Shown: positions 52,899 to 62,852 of the stretch, one piece after another
Position numbering within the stretch: the first letter of the stretch is position 1
Layout of the letters: the number at the start of each line of letters is the position of its first letter
Position numbers and translations under genes: made by a program
Notes under the pieces: generated by a model
Told to the model about the DNA's origin: nothing
What the model saw: only the letters and a program-made list of their open reading frames with translations
The model's database searches: none
NCBI RefSeq assembly: GCF_003390845.1
Contig: NZ_QMEK01000001.1
Coordinates: forward strand, 1,612,001 to 1,676,000
DNA from: Tropicimonas sp. IMCC34043
GTDB lineage: Bacteria > Pseudomonadota > Alphaproteobacteria > Rhodobacterales > Rhodobacteraceae
DNA: 64,000 nucleotides
Direction: 5' to 3'

Positions 52899-55331
52899 AT
52901 GCCTTACGAGGTCCTTGAAGATGCTGCCGCGCCGGAACTTTTTGCCGATTATCGGCAGGTTCCGGGCGTCGCCGACGAACTGTTCGACGCCCACGGCCGC
53001 ATGCGGCCGGTCTGGCGCCGTTTCGTCGAGCATTTTGCAAGGCTCACCCCGGCCGAGATCCGTACCCGTTTCGAACGCGGCGACCAGTATCTGCGCGACG
53101 CCGGCGTCTATTACCGGCAGTATTCCAACGACCCGCTGACCGAACGCGACTGGCCGCTCAGCCATATCCCGGTGATCCTGCACGAAGCGGAATGGGCGGG
53201 GATCTGCGCCGGGCTGGCGCAGCGCGCCGATCTTCTCGAACTGGTGATGGCCGATCTCTATGGCCGTGGCGAGCTTGTCGCCGACAATCACCTGCCGGCC
53301 GAACTGGTCGCGCGCTCGCCGCACTGGCTGCGGCCGATGGTTGGCGTTGAACCGCGCGGCGGGCATTATCTGCATTTCCTGGCGTTCGAGATCGGGCGGT
53401 CGCCGGACGGGTCGTGGTTCGTGCTGGGCGACCGGACCCAGGCGCCCTCGGGGGCGGGCTTTGCGCTGGAGACCCGGATGGCAACGGGGCGGATCTTTCC
53501 CGAACGGTTCCCGCGCGCCCATATCCACAGGCTTGCAGACTTCTTCAGCAGTTTCCGCGACGCGATGGAGGCGCTTGCGACCCGGCCCGGGGAAGAGTTG
53601 CGCACGCGGGGTATCCTGACGCCGGGGCCGACGAACGACACCTATTACGAACACACCTATATCGCGCGCTATCTCGGCCTGATGCTGCTCGAGGGCGAGG
53701 ATTTGCTGGTCGAGAACGGTCAGGCGATGGTGCGCACGATCGAAGGGCCGCAGCCGCTCGGGATGCTGTGGCGGCGCATCGACGCCAGCTTTGCCGATCC
53801 GCTGGAGTTCAACCCGACCTCGCGGATCGGCACGCCGGGGCTGATGGAGGCGGTGCGCGAGGGCAATCTGGCGCTTGCCAATGCGTTCGGCTCGGGCGTG
53901 CTGGAAATGCGCGCGATGATGGCCTTCCTGCCGCGGATCAGCGAGGTGCTGACCGGTGAGGCGCTGCAGCTTCCGAATATCGCGACCTGGTGGTGCGGTG
54001 GCGGACCGCAGCGCCGCTATGTCCGCGACAACGCGCAGAACATGCTGATCGGGCCGGCCGATGCGGTGGATCTGCCCTTCGATCTGGGCGCGACAACGGC
54101 GCTCGGGGGCCATTTCCGGGGCACCGCGAGCGGCTCGATCGCGGAATGGCTCGATCGCGATGGCGACCGGCTGGTCGGGCAAGAGGCGGTGACGCTGTCG
54201 ACGACGCCAGCCTGGCAGAACGAGGGCGACCCCGACGCCCCCGGCGGACGGGTCGTGCCGCGGCCGATGACCGTACGGGTCTTTGCCGCCCGCACCGCCA
54301 CCGGCTGGGAGTTCATGAAGGGCGGCTATGCCCGGATCGGGCGCACATCGGATGCGACGGCGCTGGCGATGCAGCGCGGCGGGTCGGTGGCCGACGTCTG
54401 GGTGGTCTCGGACAAGCCGTTGCGCCACTCCAGCACGCCCGCCCCGTCGTCGGGCAACTTCCGCCGCGCCGCCCCCGGCATCCTGCCCGCCCGCGCCGCC
54501 GACAACCTGTTCTGGCTTGGCCGCTATGTCGAACGCACCGAGGATGCGGCGCGGCTGATCCGGGCCTATCATCTGCGCCTTGCCGCGACCGACAATCGCC
54601 ACGATCCGCGGCTGAAGGCGCTTATGAGCTACATGAAGGGCTTCGGGATCGACCTCGGCCAGACCATCCCGGTGGCGTTCGTCTGTCGGATCGCGGCGGC
54701 GAAGGGCTGCGCCGGCAAGGTGCGCGACCGGTTTTCGACCGATGGCTGGTCGGCCCTGAACGACCTGTTGAAAACCGCCGAAAGGATGAGCGCCACCGCG
54801 TTGCCCGGCGACGACTGTGCCCGGGCCATGTCGGTTCTGATCCGCAAGATCGCGGGCATCTCGGGCCTTGTGCACGAAAACATGTACCGGTTCTCGGGCT
54901 GGCATTTCCTCAGCTTCGGGCGCGCGCTGGAACGCGCCGACGCCATGGCCTCGATGCTGGCGAAATTCTCCGGCCACGATGCGCCGCAAGGCTCGCTCGA
55001 CCTCGCGGTCGAAGTGGGCGACTCGATCATCACCCATCAGCGACGCTACCGGGTGGAAACCAACCGCGACACCGTGGTTGATCTGCTGGCGCTCGACGCC
55101 GACAACCCGCGCTCGCTGCTGTTCCTGATCCGCCGGCTGCGAAGCCTCGCCGAGGCTTTGCCCCATGCCGAGCATTACGGCCGTCCGTCCCTGCTGTTGC
55201 GCGCCATCCTGCCGCTCGAGGCCGAGATCGCCTGCGCCAGAACCGACGAGATCTCGCCCGAACGGCTGTGGCAGATGCGGAACGAACTGGCCGAAATTTC
55301 GGGTCTGCTTGCGACCAGCTATCTGAGGTAG
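52899..55331 (+). CDS. Circularly permuted ATP-grasp and alpha-E fusion protein
   Basis: 810 aa. The first 480 or so residues are a circularly permuted ATP-grasp domain (VYYRQYSNDPLTERDWPLSH, HYLHFLAFEIGRSPDG, NDTYYEHTYIARYLG, NPTSRIGTP), followed from about residue 530 by an all-helical alpha-E domain (ADNLFWLGRYVERTEDAARL). In many bacteria these are two proteins; here they are fused. ATP-grasp enzymes of this type are thought to be amide- or peptide-forming ligases; the product is unknown to me. It is 29 bp after the DUF2126 gene. Confidence 0.87.
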   Translation: MPYEVLEDAAAPELFADYRQVPGVADELFDAHGRMRPVWRRFVEHFARLTPAEIRTRFERGDQYLRDAGVYYRQYSNDPLTERDWPLSHIPVILHEAEWAGICAGLAQRADLLELVMADLYGRGELVADNHLPAELVARSPHWLRPMVGVEPRGGHYLHFLAFEIGRSPDGSWFVLGDRTQAPSGAGFALETRMATGRIFPERFPRAHIHRLADFFSSFRDAMEALATRPGEELRTRGILTPGPTNDTYYEHTYIARYLGLMLLEGEDLLVENGQAMVRTIEGPQPLGMLWRRIDASFADPLEFNPTSRIGTPGLMEAVREGNLALANAFGSGVLEMRAMMAFLPRISEVLTGEALQLPNIATWWCGGGPQRRYVRDNAQNMLIGPADAVDLPFDLGATTALGGHFRGTASGSIAEWLDRDGDRLVGQEAVTLSTTPAWQNEGDPDAPGGRVVPRPMTVRVFAARTATGWEFMKGGYARIGRTSDATALAMQRGGSVADVWVVSDKPLRHSSTPAPSSGNFRRAAPGILPARAADNLFWLGRYVERTEDAARLIRAYHLRLAATDNRHDPRLKALMSYMKGFGIDLGQTIPVAFVCRIAAAKGCAGKVRDRFSTDGWSALNDLLKTAERMSATALPGDDCARAMSVLIRKIAGISGLVHENMYRFSGWHFLSFGRALERADAMASMLAKFSGHDAPQGSLDLAVEVGDSIITHQRRYRVETNRDTVVDLLALDADNPRSLLFLIRRLRSLAEALPHAEHYGRPSLLLRAILPLEAEIACARTDEISPERLWQMRNELAEISGLLATSYLR

Positions 55332-55334
55332 CCG

Positions 55335-56228
55335 ATGCTGTACGATGTGACCCTGACCATCGACCACAGTTATGCCGCGGCCTCCGACCGGACGCGCAGC
55401 ATTCTGCGACTGCTGCCCTCGAACATCCCGGACCAGCAGGTGGTGCGGCGGCGCGAACTGATCGTCGCTCCACGGCCTGACGAGCGCCGCGAACGGGTGG
55501 ATTTTTTCGGCAACGCGGCCACCATCGTGGTCTGGCACCAGCCGATCGAGGCGGTATCGCTGCATCTGACCGCGCTGATCGAACGCCACGCCCCCGAGCC
55601 GCCGTTCGACCTGTCGCCGCCACTGGCAGACCTGCGGCAGGATCTGGCCGAGGTGCGTTCGCTGGCACCCTCGGCACCGCATCACTTCGCGGCCGCATCG
55701 CCGCTGGTCGCCCCCTCGCCTGCGATCACCGATTATGCCCGCACCTGTCTTGCCCCCGGCATGACCGCAATGCAGGCGGTCGAGGCGATCGGCCGGGCGC
55801 TGAACCGCGACATGACCTTCGACCCCGATGCGACCGACGTCGACACCACGCCCGAGGAGGCCTTTGCCAACCGCCACGGCGTCTGCCAGGACTTCACCCA
55901 TGTGATGATCGCCGCCCTGCGCGGGATCGGGGTGCCGGCAGGCTATGTCTCGGGCTTTCTCAGGACCTATCCGCCCCCCGGCAAGCCGCGGCTCGAAGGA
56001 GCGGATGCGATGCATGCCTGGGTGCGCGCCTGGGTCGGGCAGGAGACCGGCTGGATCGAATTCGACCCGACCAACGACCAATACGCCGGGATCGACCACA
56101 TCACTGTCGGCCATGGCCGCGACTATGACGACGTCTCGCCGGTGCGGGGCGCGCTGCGCACCACCGGGGGTCAGGAAGCCAGCCAGGCGGTGGATGTGAT
56201 CCCTCTCGATACCGTAACGGCGGTCTGA
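55335..56228 (+). CDS. Transglutaminase-like cysteine protease
   Basis: 297 aa. A beta-rich N-terminal region (YDVTLTIDHSY, FFGNAATIVVW) precedes the transglutaminase core with C184 (GVCQDFTH), H227 (MHAWVRAW) and D244 (EFDPTND). Prokaryotic members are mostly peptidases rather than protein crosslinkers. Starts 3 bp after the ATP-grasp/alpha-E stop, so coupled translation is likely. With its neighbours it forms the peptide ligase plus peptidase set known from amidoligase loci. Confidence 0.9.
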   Translation: MLYDVTLTIDHSYAAASDRTRSILRLLPSNIPDQQVVRRRELIVAPRPDERRERVDFFGNAATIVVWHQPIEAVSLHLTALIERHAPEPPFDLSPPLADLRQDLAEVRSLAPSAPHHFAAASPLVAPSPAITDYARTCLAPGMTAMQAVEAIGRALNRDMTFDPDATDVDTTPEEAFANRHGVCQDFTHVMIAALRGIGVPAGYVSGFLRTYPPPGKPRLEGADAMHAWVRAWVGQETGWIEFDPTNDQYAGIDHITVGHGRDYDDVSPVRGALRTTGGQEASQAVDVIPLDTVTAV

Positions 56229-56241
56229 GCGCGCCAGACCT

Positions 56242-56273
56242 GCGGGGCACCGGGCGAAGACCCCGATGCCCGC
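56242..56273. terminator. Hairpin between the transglutaminase operon and aldo/keto reductase gene
   Basis: GCGGGGCACCGGG and CCCCGATGCCCGC pair over about 12 bp with a small mismatch, loop CGAAGA, between the two convergent stops. It probably ends both transcripts; no clear T-run. Confidence 0.5.
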
Positions 56274-56281
56274 GGTCGCGC

Positions 56282-57139
56282 TCAGGCGGCGGTTTCGAGT
56301 TCGACGATCTCCTGCGGCGACAGGGTCAGGTCGGCTGCGGCGGCATTTTCCTCCAGATGCGCCAGGCTCCCGGTGCCCGGGATCGGCAGAATCATCGGGC
56401 TTTTCTGCAAAAGCCAGGCCAGCGCGACCTGACCGGGGCTGGCCCCATGGGCGGCGGCAATCTGGCTGACGATCCCGCCGGGCTTTGCCAGATCGCCCGC
56501 CGCCAGCGGGAACCACGGGATGAAGCCGATGCCATGTTCCTCGCAATAGGCCAGCACATCCCGGCTGCCCCGGTCGGTCAGGTTATAGCGGTTCTGCACC
56601 GTGGCGACCGGAAATACCTGCTGGGCTGCCTCGATCTCGGCCACCGAAACCTCGCTGAGGCCCGCGTGGCGGATCACACCCTCGTCGAGCAACTGGCGCA
56701 CTGCGGCGAATTGTTCGTCCCGCGGCACCTCGGGATCGATGCGGTGCAACTGCCAAAGCGCGATCTGCTCGACCCCGAGCCGCGCGAGGCTGCCGCGGGC
56801 CTGGGCGATCAGATAGTCCGGATCGCCCTTTGGCGACCATTGACCCGGACCCGACCGGGTCAGCCCGGCCTTGGTGGCAATGGTCAGCCCGTCATAGGGA
56901 TGGAGCGCCTCGCGGATCAGTTCTTCCGAGACGTCGGGACCATAGCTGTCGGCGGTGTCGATGAAATCGATGCCGATCTCGGGCAGGCGGCGCAGCAGGG
57001 CAAGCGCCGCGGCGGGGTCTTCGGGCGGCCCCCATATCCCGGGCCCGGTGATCCGCATGGCGCCGAAGCCAAGGCGATTGATTGTGATATCTCCGCCGAT
57101 GGCGAACTGGCCGGACAGGCCGGCATCTATCCTGGACAT
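56282..57139 (-). CDS. Aldo/keto reductase
   Basis: 285 aa. Tetrad: D and Y in [15 protein letters not shown] in IATKAGL, H in LWQLHRID; the C-terminal [17 protein letters not shown] carries the NADPH-binding turn. It resembles the YajO/PdxI-like reductase group, members of which act on pyridoxal or small aldehydes. Homology starts at the ATG at 57139. Convergent with the transglutaminase operon. Substrate not inferable. Confidence 0.87.
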   Translation of the reverse strand: MSRIDAGLSGQFAIGGDITINRLGFGAMRITGPGIWGPPEDPAAALALLRRLPEIGIDFIDTADSYGPDVSEELIREALHPYDGLTIATKAGLTRSGPGQWSPKGDPDYLIAQARGSLARLGVEQIALWQLHRIDPEVPRDEQFAAVRQLLDEGVIRHAGLSEVSVAEIEAAQQVFPVATVQNRYNLTDRGSRDVLAYCEEHGIGFIPWFPLAAGDLAKPGGIVSQIAAAHGASPGQVALAWLLQKSPMILPIPGTGSLAHLEENAAAADLTLSPQEIVELETAA

Positions 57140-57213
57140 TGCTGTGCTCCGCTCTCGGGAAAGTTCGTCGCGACGGGGCATCTCTGCCCCGCCAGTCCGG
57201 TTCCACAGGTCGT

Positions 57214-57759
57214 CTAGTTCTGCAGGTCCGCGCGCAACTGGCTGAGCGCGGCAGACAACGTCGCGGGGGTCTTGCGCGCGGTGTCGAGCGCATTGATCAA
57301 CGCGGTCTTCTGCCCGTCGCTCAGCGAGGAGGCCTCGATCTTCGCAACAATTTGGTCATAGTCAAAGCCATCGACGGTCAGCAACGAAGGGTCGATGCCG
57401 TCAAGCGCCGTGCGCGCCGATCCCGCCGCCCCACGCAGCGCATCCGTGACGGCGACCGAGGCACTGTCGGCACCGGTCTGCATCGCCGAGGCAATGTCGC
57501 TACCGGCGCTGTCAATCGCCTTGCCGGTTTCGGTCGCAGCCTCGCCCAGCGAGGCGACAGCCCCCTTCGCCGCGTCCCCCAGGGCGTCGAGCTCGGTCTC
57601 GGCCGGATGCCCGCTGTCCTCGATGGCGGGCTGCATCGCGCTGCCGGTGCCTTGATCGGCGGGCATGACCTCGTCGTTCCGGTCGTTGCCTACAATGGCG
57701 AAATAGCCGCCAAGCACCACCACCACGACCGCAGCCGCCGCCAGAAGTGTCTTGTTCAT
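57214..57759 (-). CDS. Small membrane-anchored hypothetical protein
   Basis: 181 aa. An N-terminal signal anchor ([20 protein letters not shown]) leads to a long Ala/Asp/Ser-rich, mostly helical region (residues 50-130) and a short folded-looking end ([31 protein letters not shown]). No known domain is recognised. The ATG at 57759 has AAAGGAG upstream. Lies 74 bp upstream of the aldo/keto reductase in tandem. Confidence 0.65.
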   Translation of the reverse strand: MNKTLLAAAAVVVVVLGGYFAIVGNDRNDEVMPADQGTGSAMQPAIEDSGHPAETELDALGDAAKGAVASLGEAATETGKAIDSAGSDIASAMQTGADSASVAVTDALRGAAGSARTALDGIDPSLLTVDGFDYDQIVAKIEASSLSDGQKTALINALDTARKTPATLSAALSQLRADLQN

Positions 57760-58031
57760 GTCTGATCTCCTTTCCCTGCGCCCGTCGTCCGGGCATAGTG
57801 CAAGGTAGGGATCGTGGCACGCCGGTGTAAGGACCGCGGCGACGTGACGGGCGGTATCAGCACGAAGCCGCCGCCGCCGCGCCATGGCCAGTTGGCGATG
57901 CGGACCGGCAATCTGTCGCATCTCCGCCGGCCGCGCCGAAGGTTAGTCACGTCTGATCCCGGCCTCGACCCCCCGGCCCCCTGCCTGCGACGGCACCGGC
58001 CGGGCAGTGACCTAGCGATGGACCCCTGCGC

Positions 58032-59936
58032 ATGGACCAAGACTATGAATCCCGCCTGACGCTCTCCCGGATTCTCGACGAGATCGCAATCGACAGGATC
58101 CCGGCACGGCGCCGGAAAGCGTTTCTGACCCGGCTCGAGGCGCTGTTTCCGGACCTCTTCGGGCACATGATCACGCTTTATGGCACGCGCTACGATGCCT
58201 ATGTCCATATGCGCGCGCTCGTCGCCACACTGGCCGAACATCAGGTCCGCAAGCAGCCCGAAGGGCTGCGCGAGGAGGGGGCGCCCTGGTATCTTTCCGA
58301 ACGCGCGGTCGGCATGGCGGTCTATGTCGATCTCTTCGCCGGCGACCTCGACGGGCTGATCGAGAAGATCCCCTATCTGGAGCAGCTCGGGATCAGCTAT
58401 CTGCACCTGATGCCGCTGTTTCTCGCCCCCGAGGACAACAGCGACGGCGGCTATGCCGTGTCGGACTATCGCAAGGTGAACCCCGCACTTGGCGATGCCA
58501 AGACGCTGCGAAAGCTTGCCGATGCGCTGCATGCCCGCGGCATCCGGCTGTCGCTCGACTTTGTGTTCAACCACACCTCGGACGAGCATGCCTGGGCGCA
58601 GGCGGCGCTCGACGGCGATCCGCGCTATCGCGCCTTCTATTTCTTCGTCGATGGGGCCGAGGCCGAGGACTATAACCGCTCCCTGCGCGAGATCTTCCCG
58701 CAGGCCCGCCGCGGCAGCTTCACCTGGAACGAAGCCGCGCAGAAATGGGTCTGGACCACCTTCAATTCGTTCCAGTGGGACCTGAACTATGCCAACCCCG
58801 ACGTCTTCGTGTCGGTGGTGGGCGAGATGCTGAGCCTTGTCGGCATGGGCTGCGATGTGCTGCGGCTCGACGCGCTGGCCTTTGTCTGGAAGGAAAAAGG
58901 CACGACCTGCGAAAGCCAGCCCAAGGCGCATGTGCTGATCCGGGCCTTTAACCTCTGCCTTCGGATCGCGGCCCCGCATGTGGTGTTCAAGTCCGAGGCG
59001 ATCGTCCACCCCGACGAGGTCAACAGCTATATCGCGCCCGAGGAATGCCAGATCTCGTACAACCCGCTGATGATGGCGCTGATGTGGGAAAGCCTTGCGA
59101 CGCGGCAGACGGCGCTGCTGCGCGCATCGCTGGCGCGCAGCTTCGCGATCCCCGAGACCACGGCCTGGGTCAATTACATCCGCTGCCATGACGACATCGG
59201 CTGGACCTGGGATGATGCGGTCAGCAACAGCCTCGGGATCAACGGCGCCGATCACCGTCGGTTCCTGAACGCCTTCTATACCGGCCGTTTCGAAGGCAGC
59301 TTCGCCGATGGCGTCGCCTTCGGCGAGAACCCCGACACCGGCGACTGCCGGGTCTGCGGCACGCTGGCCTCGCTTGCGGGCGTGGGCAAGGCGATGGCAG
59401 GCACGACGCAGGAACTCGATCACGCGCTCGCCCGCGTGCGGGTTCTGCATGCGGTGACGCTGGCCATGCCGGGAATGCCGCTGCTGTATCAGGGCGACGA
59501 GATCGGCGTTCTGAACGACCTGTCGTTCGAGGACGACCCGGACAAACGGGACGACAGCCGCTGGGTGCACCGCAAGGCGCTGACAACGGCCGATTTCGAT
59601 CTGGCGCAGGACAGTGCGACCCCGCAAGGGCGGATCGCGGCCGGGATTGCGCGGATGATAGACCTGCGTCGCAAGCATCCGGTCTTTGGCCGGTCAGACT
59701 TCCGGCTGCTCGATCCCAGCCAGCCGAACAGCTTTGCATTCCTGCGCCGGTGCGGCACGGATCGGCTGCTGGTCGCGGTCAATTTCAGCGAATACGGCGT
59801 GACGACCGCGATCGACCCGCGCGGGCTGCTGGACAGCGACCGGGTCGTCGACCTGCTCGACCCGGGCGCACCCTGCCCGCCCGGTGCCATGGCGCTTGGC
59901 CCCTATGCGGCGCATTGGTACCTTGCCGCGGACTGA
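58032..59936 (+). CDS. Amylosucrase-type glycoside hydrolase (GH13)
   Basis: 634 aa. An N-terminal helical domain precedes the (beta/alpha)8 barrel: DFVFNHTSDEHAW, the nucleophile region DVLRLDALAFVWK, the acid/base glutamate in VFKSEAIVHPDE, and the transition-state aspartate in RCHDDIGWTWDD. The VFNHTSDEH and RCHDDIG forms and the total length match GH13 subfamily 4 amylosucrases, which split sucrose and build alpha-1,4-glucan with release of fructose. No sucrose transporter is adjacent. The Shine-Dalgarno is poor. It lies 183 bp before infC. Confidence 0.88.
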   Translation: MDQDYESRLTLSRILDEIAIDRIPARRRKAFLTRLEALFPDLFGHMITLYGTRYDAYVHMRALVATLAEHQVRKQPEGLREEGAPWYLSERAVGMAVYVDLFAGDLDGLIEKIPYLEQLGISYLHLMPLFLAPEDNSDGGYAVSDYRKVNPALGDAKTLRKLADALHARGIRLSLDFVFNHTSDEHAWAQAALDGDPRYRAFYFFVDGAEAEDYNRSLREIFPQARRGSFTWNEAAQKWVWTTFNSFQWDLNYANPDVFVSVVGEMLSLVGMGCDVLRLDALAFVWKEKGTTCESQPKAHVLIRAFNLCLRIAAPHVVFKSEAIVHPDEVNSYIAPEECQISYNPLMMALMWESLATRQTALLRASLARSFAIPETTAWVNYIRCHDDIGWTWDDAVSNSLGINGADHRRFLNAFYTGRFEGSFADGVAFGENPDTGDCRVCGTLASLAGVGKAMAGTTQELDHALARVRVLHAVTLAMPGMPLLYQGDEIGVLNDLSFEDDPDKRDDSRWVHRKALTTADFDLAQDSATPQGRIAAGIARMIDLRRKHPVFGRSDFRLLDPSQPNSFAFLRRCGTDRLLVAVNFSEYGVTTAIDPRGLLDSDRVVDLLDPGAPCPPGAMALGPYAAHWYLAAD

Positions 59937-60119
59937 GGCGCCTCGTGCGGCTGGCGGCCCGCGATGGCGCCACCGCCTCCCCTTGCCGGCTGCCCGCAAC
60001 CTGCGCATCCCGGGCAGACCAGCGTCCAAAACCGGTTCAGGCACTGCAATCCGCTTGAAACGCGGCGACAGGACCGTTACTTTCCGCGCACTTTTCCAAA
60101 CGACAGAAGGATAGATGTC

Positions 60120-60665
60120 ATAGCCCGAAGACCCCACAATGCGCCGCCACAGCGCGACACCGGCCCCCGCATCAACGGACGCATCCGGGCCCCGGAAATC
60201 CGCCTGATCGGCGCGGATGGTGAGAACGTCGGTGTGGTCACTCCCACGCGTGGCATGGAACTGGCCGCGCTGGCCGGCCTCGATCTGGTCGAGATCTCGC
60301 CCAATGCGACGCCGCCGGTCTGCAAGATCATGGATTTCGGCAAGTTCAAGTACGAGACGCAAAAGCGGGAATCCGAGGCCCGCAAGAAGCAGAAGACGAT
60401 CGAGGTGAAAGAGGTCAAGTTTCGGCCCGGCACCGATGTGCACGACTACGAAGTCAAGATGCGCAACGTCACCCGCTTCCTGGAAGGCGGCGACAAGGTG
60501 AAGGTCACCTTGCGATTCCGCGGCCGCGAAATGGCGCACCAGAACCTCGGCCGCGATCTGCTGGAACGTGTCGCCGAAGACGTCAAGGAACTCGGCAAGA
60601 TCGAGAACATGCCCAAGATGGAAGGCCGTCAGATGGTCATGATGATCGGGCCGTTGCCGAAGTGA
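60120..60665 (+). CDS. infC: Translation initiation factor IF-3 (AUA start)
   Basis: 181 aa, the usual length. [10 protein letters not shown] at the start, [39 protein letters not shown] and [14 protein letters not shown] are family segments. IF-3 keeps ribosomal subunits apart and rejects poor start codons. No ATG or GTG is available where homology begins; the codon there is ATA at 60120, with GAAGGA 8 nt upstream. Rare starts on infC let IF-3 repress its own translation. An out-of-frame ATG at 60115 reads only M-S-stop and ends across the start. Confidence 0.92.
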   Translation: MARRPHNAPPQRDTGPRINGRIRAPEIRLIGADGENVGVVTPTRGMELAALAGLDLVEISPNATPPVCKIMDFGKFKYETQKRESEARKKQKTIEVKEVKFRPGTDVHDYEVKMRNVTRFLEGGDKVKVTLRFRGREMAHQNLGRDLLERVAEDVKELGKIENMPKMEGRQMVMMIGPLPK

Positions 60666-60687
60666 CCTTGGGCAAGATGAACTAGAC

Positions 60688-61365
60688 GTGTCCCGCCAAC
60701 GCCATTTCCCCCGCTTCACGCGCGAAGAACATGGTCTGGCGGGCGACGACCGGCTGGAAAGCCCGACATTCCTGCGCAACGCCCCGCCGATCATTGCGAC
60801 GCTCAGTGCCTATCTGCGCGACCGCACCGGCCCGGTGCTCGAGATCGGGGCGGGGACCGGCCAGCATGCAGCGGCCTTCGCGCTGGCCTTTCCCTCCATC
60901 GACTGGATCGCTTCGGATCCGCTTGCCACCCATCGCGATTCGATCGAGGCTTGGGCGAAAGCCCTGCTCGACGCACCGCGCGCGCCGATCGCTCTTGATG
61001 CGGCCGGCGACTGGTCGCGGCTGCCAGAGGTCGCGGCCCTCGGGCCGCTGACCGGCATCTATGCCGGCAATGTCACCCATATTGCCCCCTGGGCCGTCAC
61101 CGAAGGCGTCCTGACCGGGGCTGCAGCGGCGCTGGCGCCGTCGGGGCGGCTGTTCCTTTATGGTCCGTTCCGGGAGGGCGACGAGTTCTTCGGCGACGGC
61201 AACCGCCGCTTCGATCAGGCGCTGCGGGCCGACGATCCGCACTGGGGGCTGCGCGACATCGACGCGCTGCGCCTCGCGGCCCGGGCGCGGCACTTGCGGC
61301 TCGAGACGGTTCACCCGATGCCCGCCAACAACCACCTGCTGGTATTCCGCCGCAGCAGCAGCTGA
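60688..61365 (+). CDS. DUF938 SAM-dependent methyltransferase-like protein
   Basis: 225 aa. SPTFLRNAPPI, motif I VLEIGAGTGQHAA, then SDPLATH (cofactor acid), IYAGNVTHIAPW and LFLYGPFREG are the DUF938 pattern. These proteins have a class I methyltransferase fold, but substrate and activity are not established. The start is GTG. It follows infC by 22 bp. Confidence 0.87.
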   Translation: MSRQRHFPRFTREEHGLAGDDRLESPTFLRNAPPIIATLSAYLRDRTGPVLEIGAGTGQHAAAFALAFPSIDWIASDPLATHRDSIEAWAKALLDAPRAPIALDAAGDWSRLPEVAALGPLTGIYAGNVTHIAPWAVTEGVLTGAAAALAPSGRLFLYGPFREGDEFFGDGNRRFDQALRADDPHWGLRDIDALRLAARARHLRLETVHPMPANNHLLVFRRSSS

Positions 61366-62218
61366 CAACAGAACCGTCGCAAAGCCGGTTCCGCGTGGCA
61401 GTCAAGGCGATCCGCTGAAAAATATCGGCTGCTTCGGGCGATCCACGCAATCCGGGACTGGCGCCTGCGACCTCTTCGATCACTCAGGCGGCCATTGCAG
61501 AATTCTGGAATTGCTGGATGGGCAGCGCGTGGATTCCCTGACGGATCGTCGTCACGGAACATGCTGTTGGCCCGGTCGGCGGTTGCCGGCTGGTGAACCG
61601 ATCTCCCGATCAGAGCGCCAGCCGGCTGTCCCCTCCCTGGACGCCGTTACGCGGCAGCGACCGCCTCCTGCGGCTTTCCAGCGGTCCGTTCCGGCAGCAC
61701 CATGGCCGACGGATTGAGAACCAGTCACAGGGCTTTCCCCGCGACGTCACCGGGAAGGGCGGTCACCCCTTCGTATTTCATCCGGGCATCGCCACGCGCG
61801 TCACCTTGGCATTGGCAACCGCGTCGCGCCGTCCCGTAGCCGTCATTGCCGGATGGGTTTCAGTTCAAGCCGCGGCCCCGAGAAGACCGCCACCGACATT
61901 GGCCCGAGGATCGCGCCAACCCACCGACATCGACACCGGCACAGGCCGCCTTCATCCCCGCAGGGCCAAATTCGGCCAGACCGAGCATCTGTCCCGCGAA
62001 CATCAACACCGAAGCGGCCCTAATGGCCAGAAAAATCGTCATCATCAGGTGAAGATTCGTCAGTTTCAGCAATTGCCCGAACGGCACCCGGGTCGAGACC
62101 CCGATCGGCCCTGCGCCCGGCGCCACACTGGCGGGATCGGGTCGGCCGGGGCAGGGAATCGCCGCTGGAAGCCTCGACCAATCAAGCACCCGGTCGACGG
62201 GTCGTCATCGCGTCGCGG
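61366..62218 (-). pseudogene. 853 bp region of apparently decayed coding DNA
   Basis: No intact gene fits. On the minus strand several protein-like pieces are seen in broken frames: a hydrophobic segment (LLKLTNLHLMMTIFLAIRAA, MFAGQMLGLAEFGPAGMKAA) at 61860-62189, which continues sensibly only in another frame (VGAILGPMSVAVFSGPRLEL) to a stop; a frame at 61647-61781 interrupted by TGA after GDVAGKAL; and VTTIRQGIHALPIQQF at 61484-61555. They suggest remnants of one or more minus-strand genes next to the urease cluster, but the reading is by eye and may be coincidence. Confidence 0.35.
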
Positions 62219-62830
62219 TCAAAACCCGCCCTGATCGAGGATGAAGGCCGCGACCTCGTCCACGCCCACCCCCTTGCGCAGCGAGGCGAATACGAAGGGA
62301 CGTTCGCCGCGGGCGGTCCGCGTATCGGATTCGAGCAGCACAGGATCGACGCCGACATGCGGCGCGAGGTCGATCTTGTTCACGACCAGCAGGTCCGAGC
62401 GGGTGACGCCCGGCCCCTTCTTGCGCGGGATGTCCTGCCCGGCCGCCGTATCGATGATATAGATCGTAAGGTCGGCCAGCTCGGGGCTGAAGGTGGCGGC
62501 CAGATTGTCGCCGCCCGATTCGATCAGCACCAGATCGAGGTCGGGGAAATCGCGGATCAGCTCGTCGATGGCCGCAAGGTTGATCGAGGCATCCTCGCGG
62601 ATCGCGGTATGCGGACAGCCCCCGGTTTCCACGCCGCGGATTCGCTCCAAGGGCAACACCTGGGCGCGCATCAGGTATTCGGCATCCTCGCGGGTATAGA
62701 TGTCGTTTGTCACGACGGCCATCGACAGCTTCGCGGACAATGCCCGGCACAGCTGTTCGGTCAGCGTGGTCTTGCCGGTGCCGACAGGGCCGCCGATGCC
62801 GACGCGCAACGGGCCATTGGGGCTGGTCAT
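62219..62830 (-). CDS. ureG: Urease accessory GTPase UreG
   Basis: 203 aa. P-loop [11 protein letters not shown], switch region [17 protein letters not shown] (with the CPH metal site), [19 protein letters not shown] and [10 protein letters not shown]. UreG binds nickel and couples GTP hydrolysis to its delivery to urease. It follows ureF by 22 bp; the downstream DNA is a decayed region. Confidence 0.97.
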   Translation of the reverse strand: MTSPNGPLRVGIGGPVGTGKTTLTEQLCRALSAKLSMAVVTNDIYTREDAEYLMRAQVLPLERIRGVETGGCPHTAIREDASINLAAIDELIRDFPDLDLVLIESGGDNLAATFSPELADLTIYIIDTAAGQDIPRKKGPGVTRSDLLVVNKIDLAPHVGVDPVLLESDTRTARGERPFVFASLRKGVGVDEVAAFILDQGGF

Positions 62831-62852
62831 CCGTCTTCTCCTTGCTCGGGGC

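Noticed and set aside
49966-56546. Two very long minus-strand frames (937 and 1243 codons) opposite the transglutaminase operon
   Set aside because: Composition of antisense GC-rich frames; the plus-strand genes carry clear active-site motifs in tight operon spacing.
61647-61781. In-frame TGA that might encode selenocysteine or tryptophan
   Set aside because: No SECIS-like context, no recognised selenoprotein family; decay is simpler.
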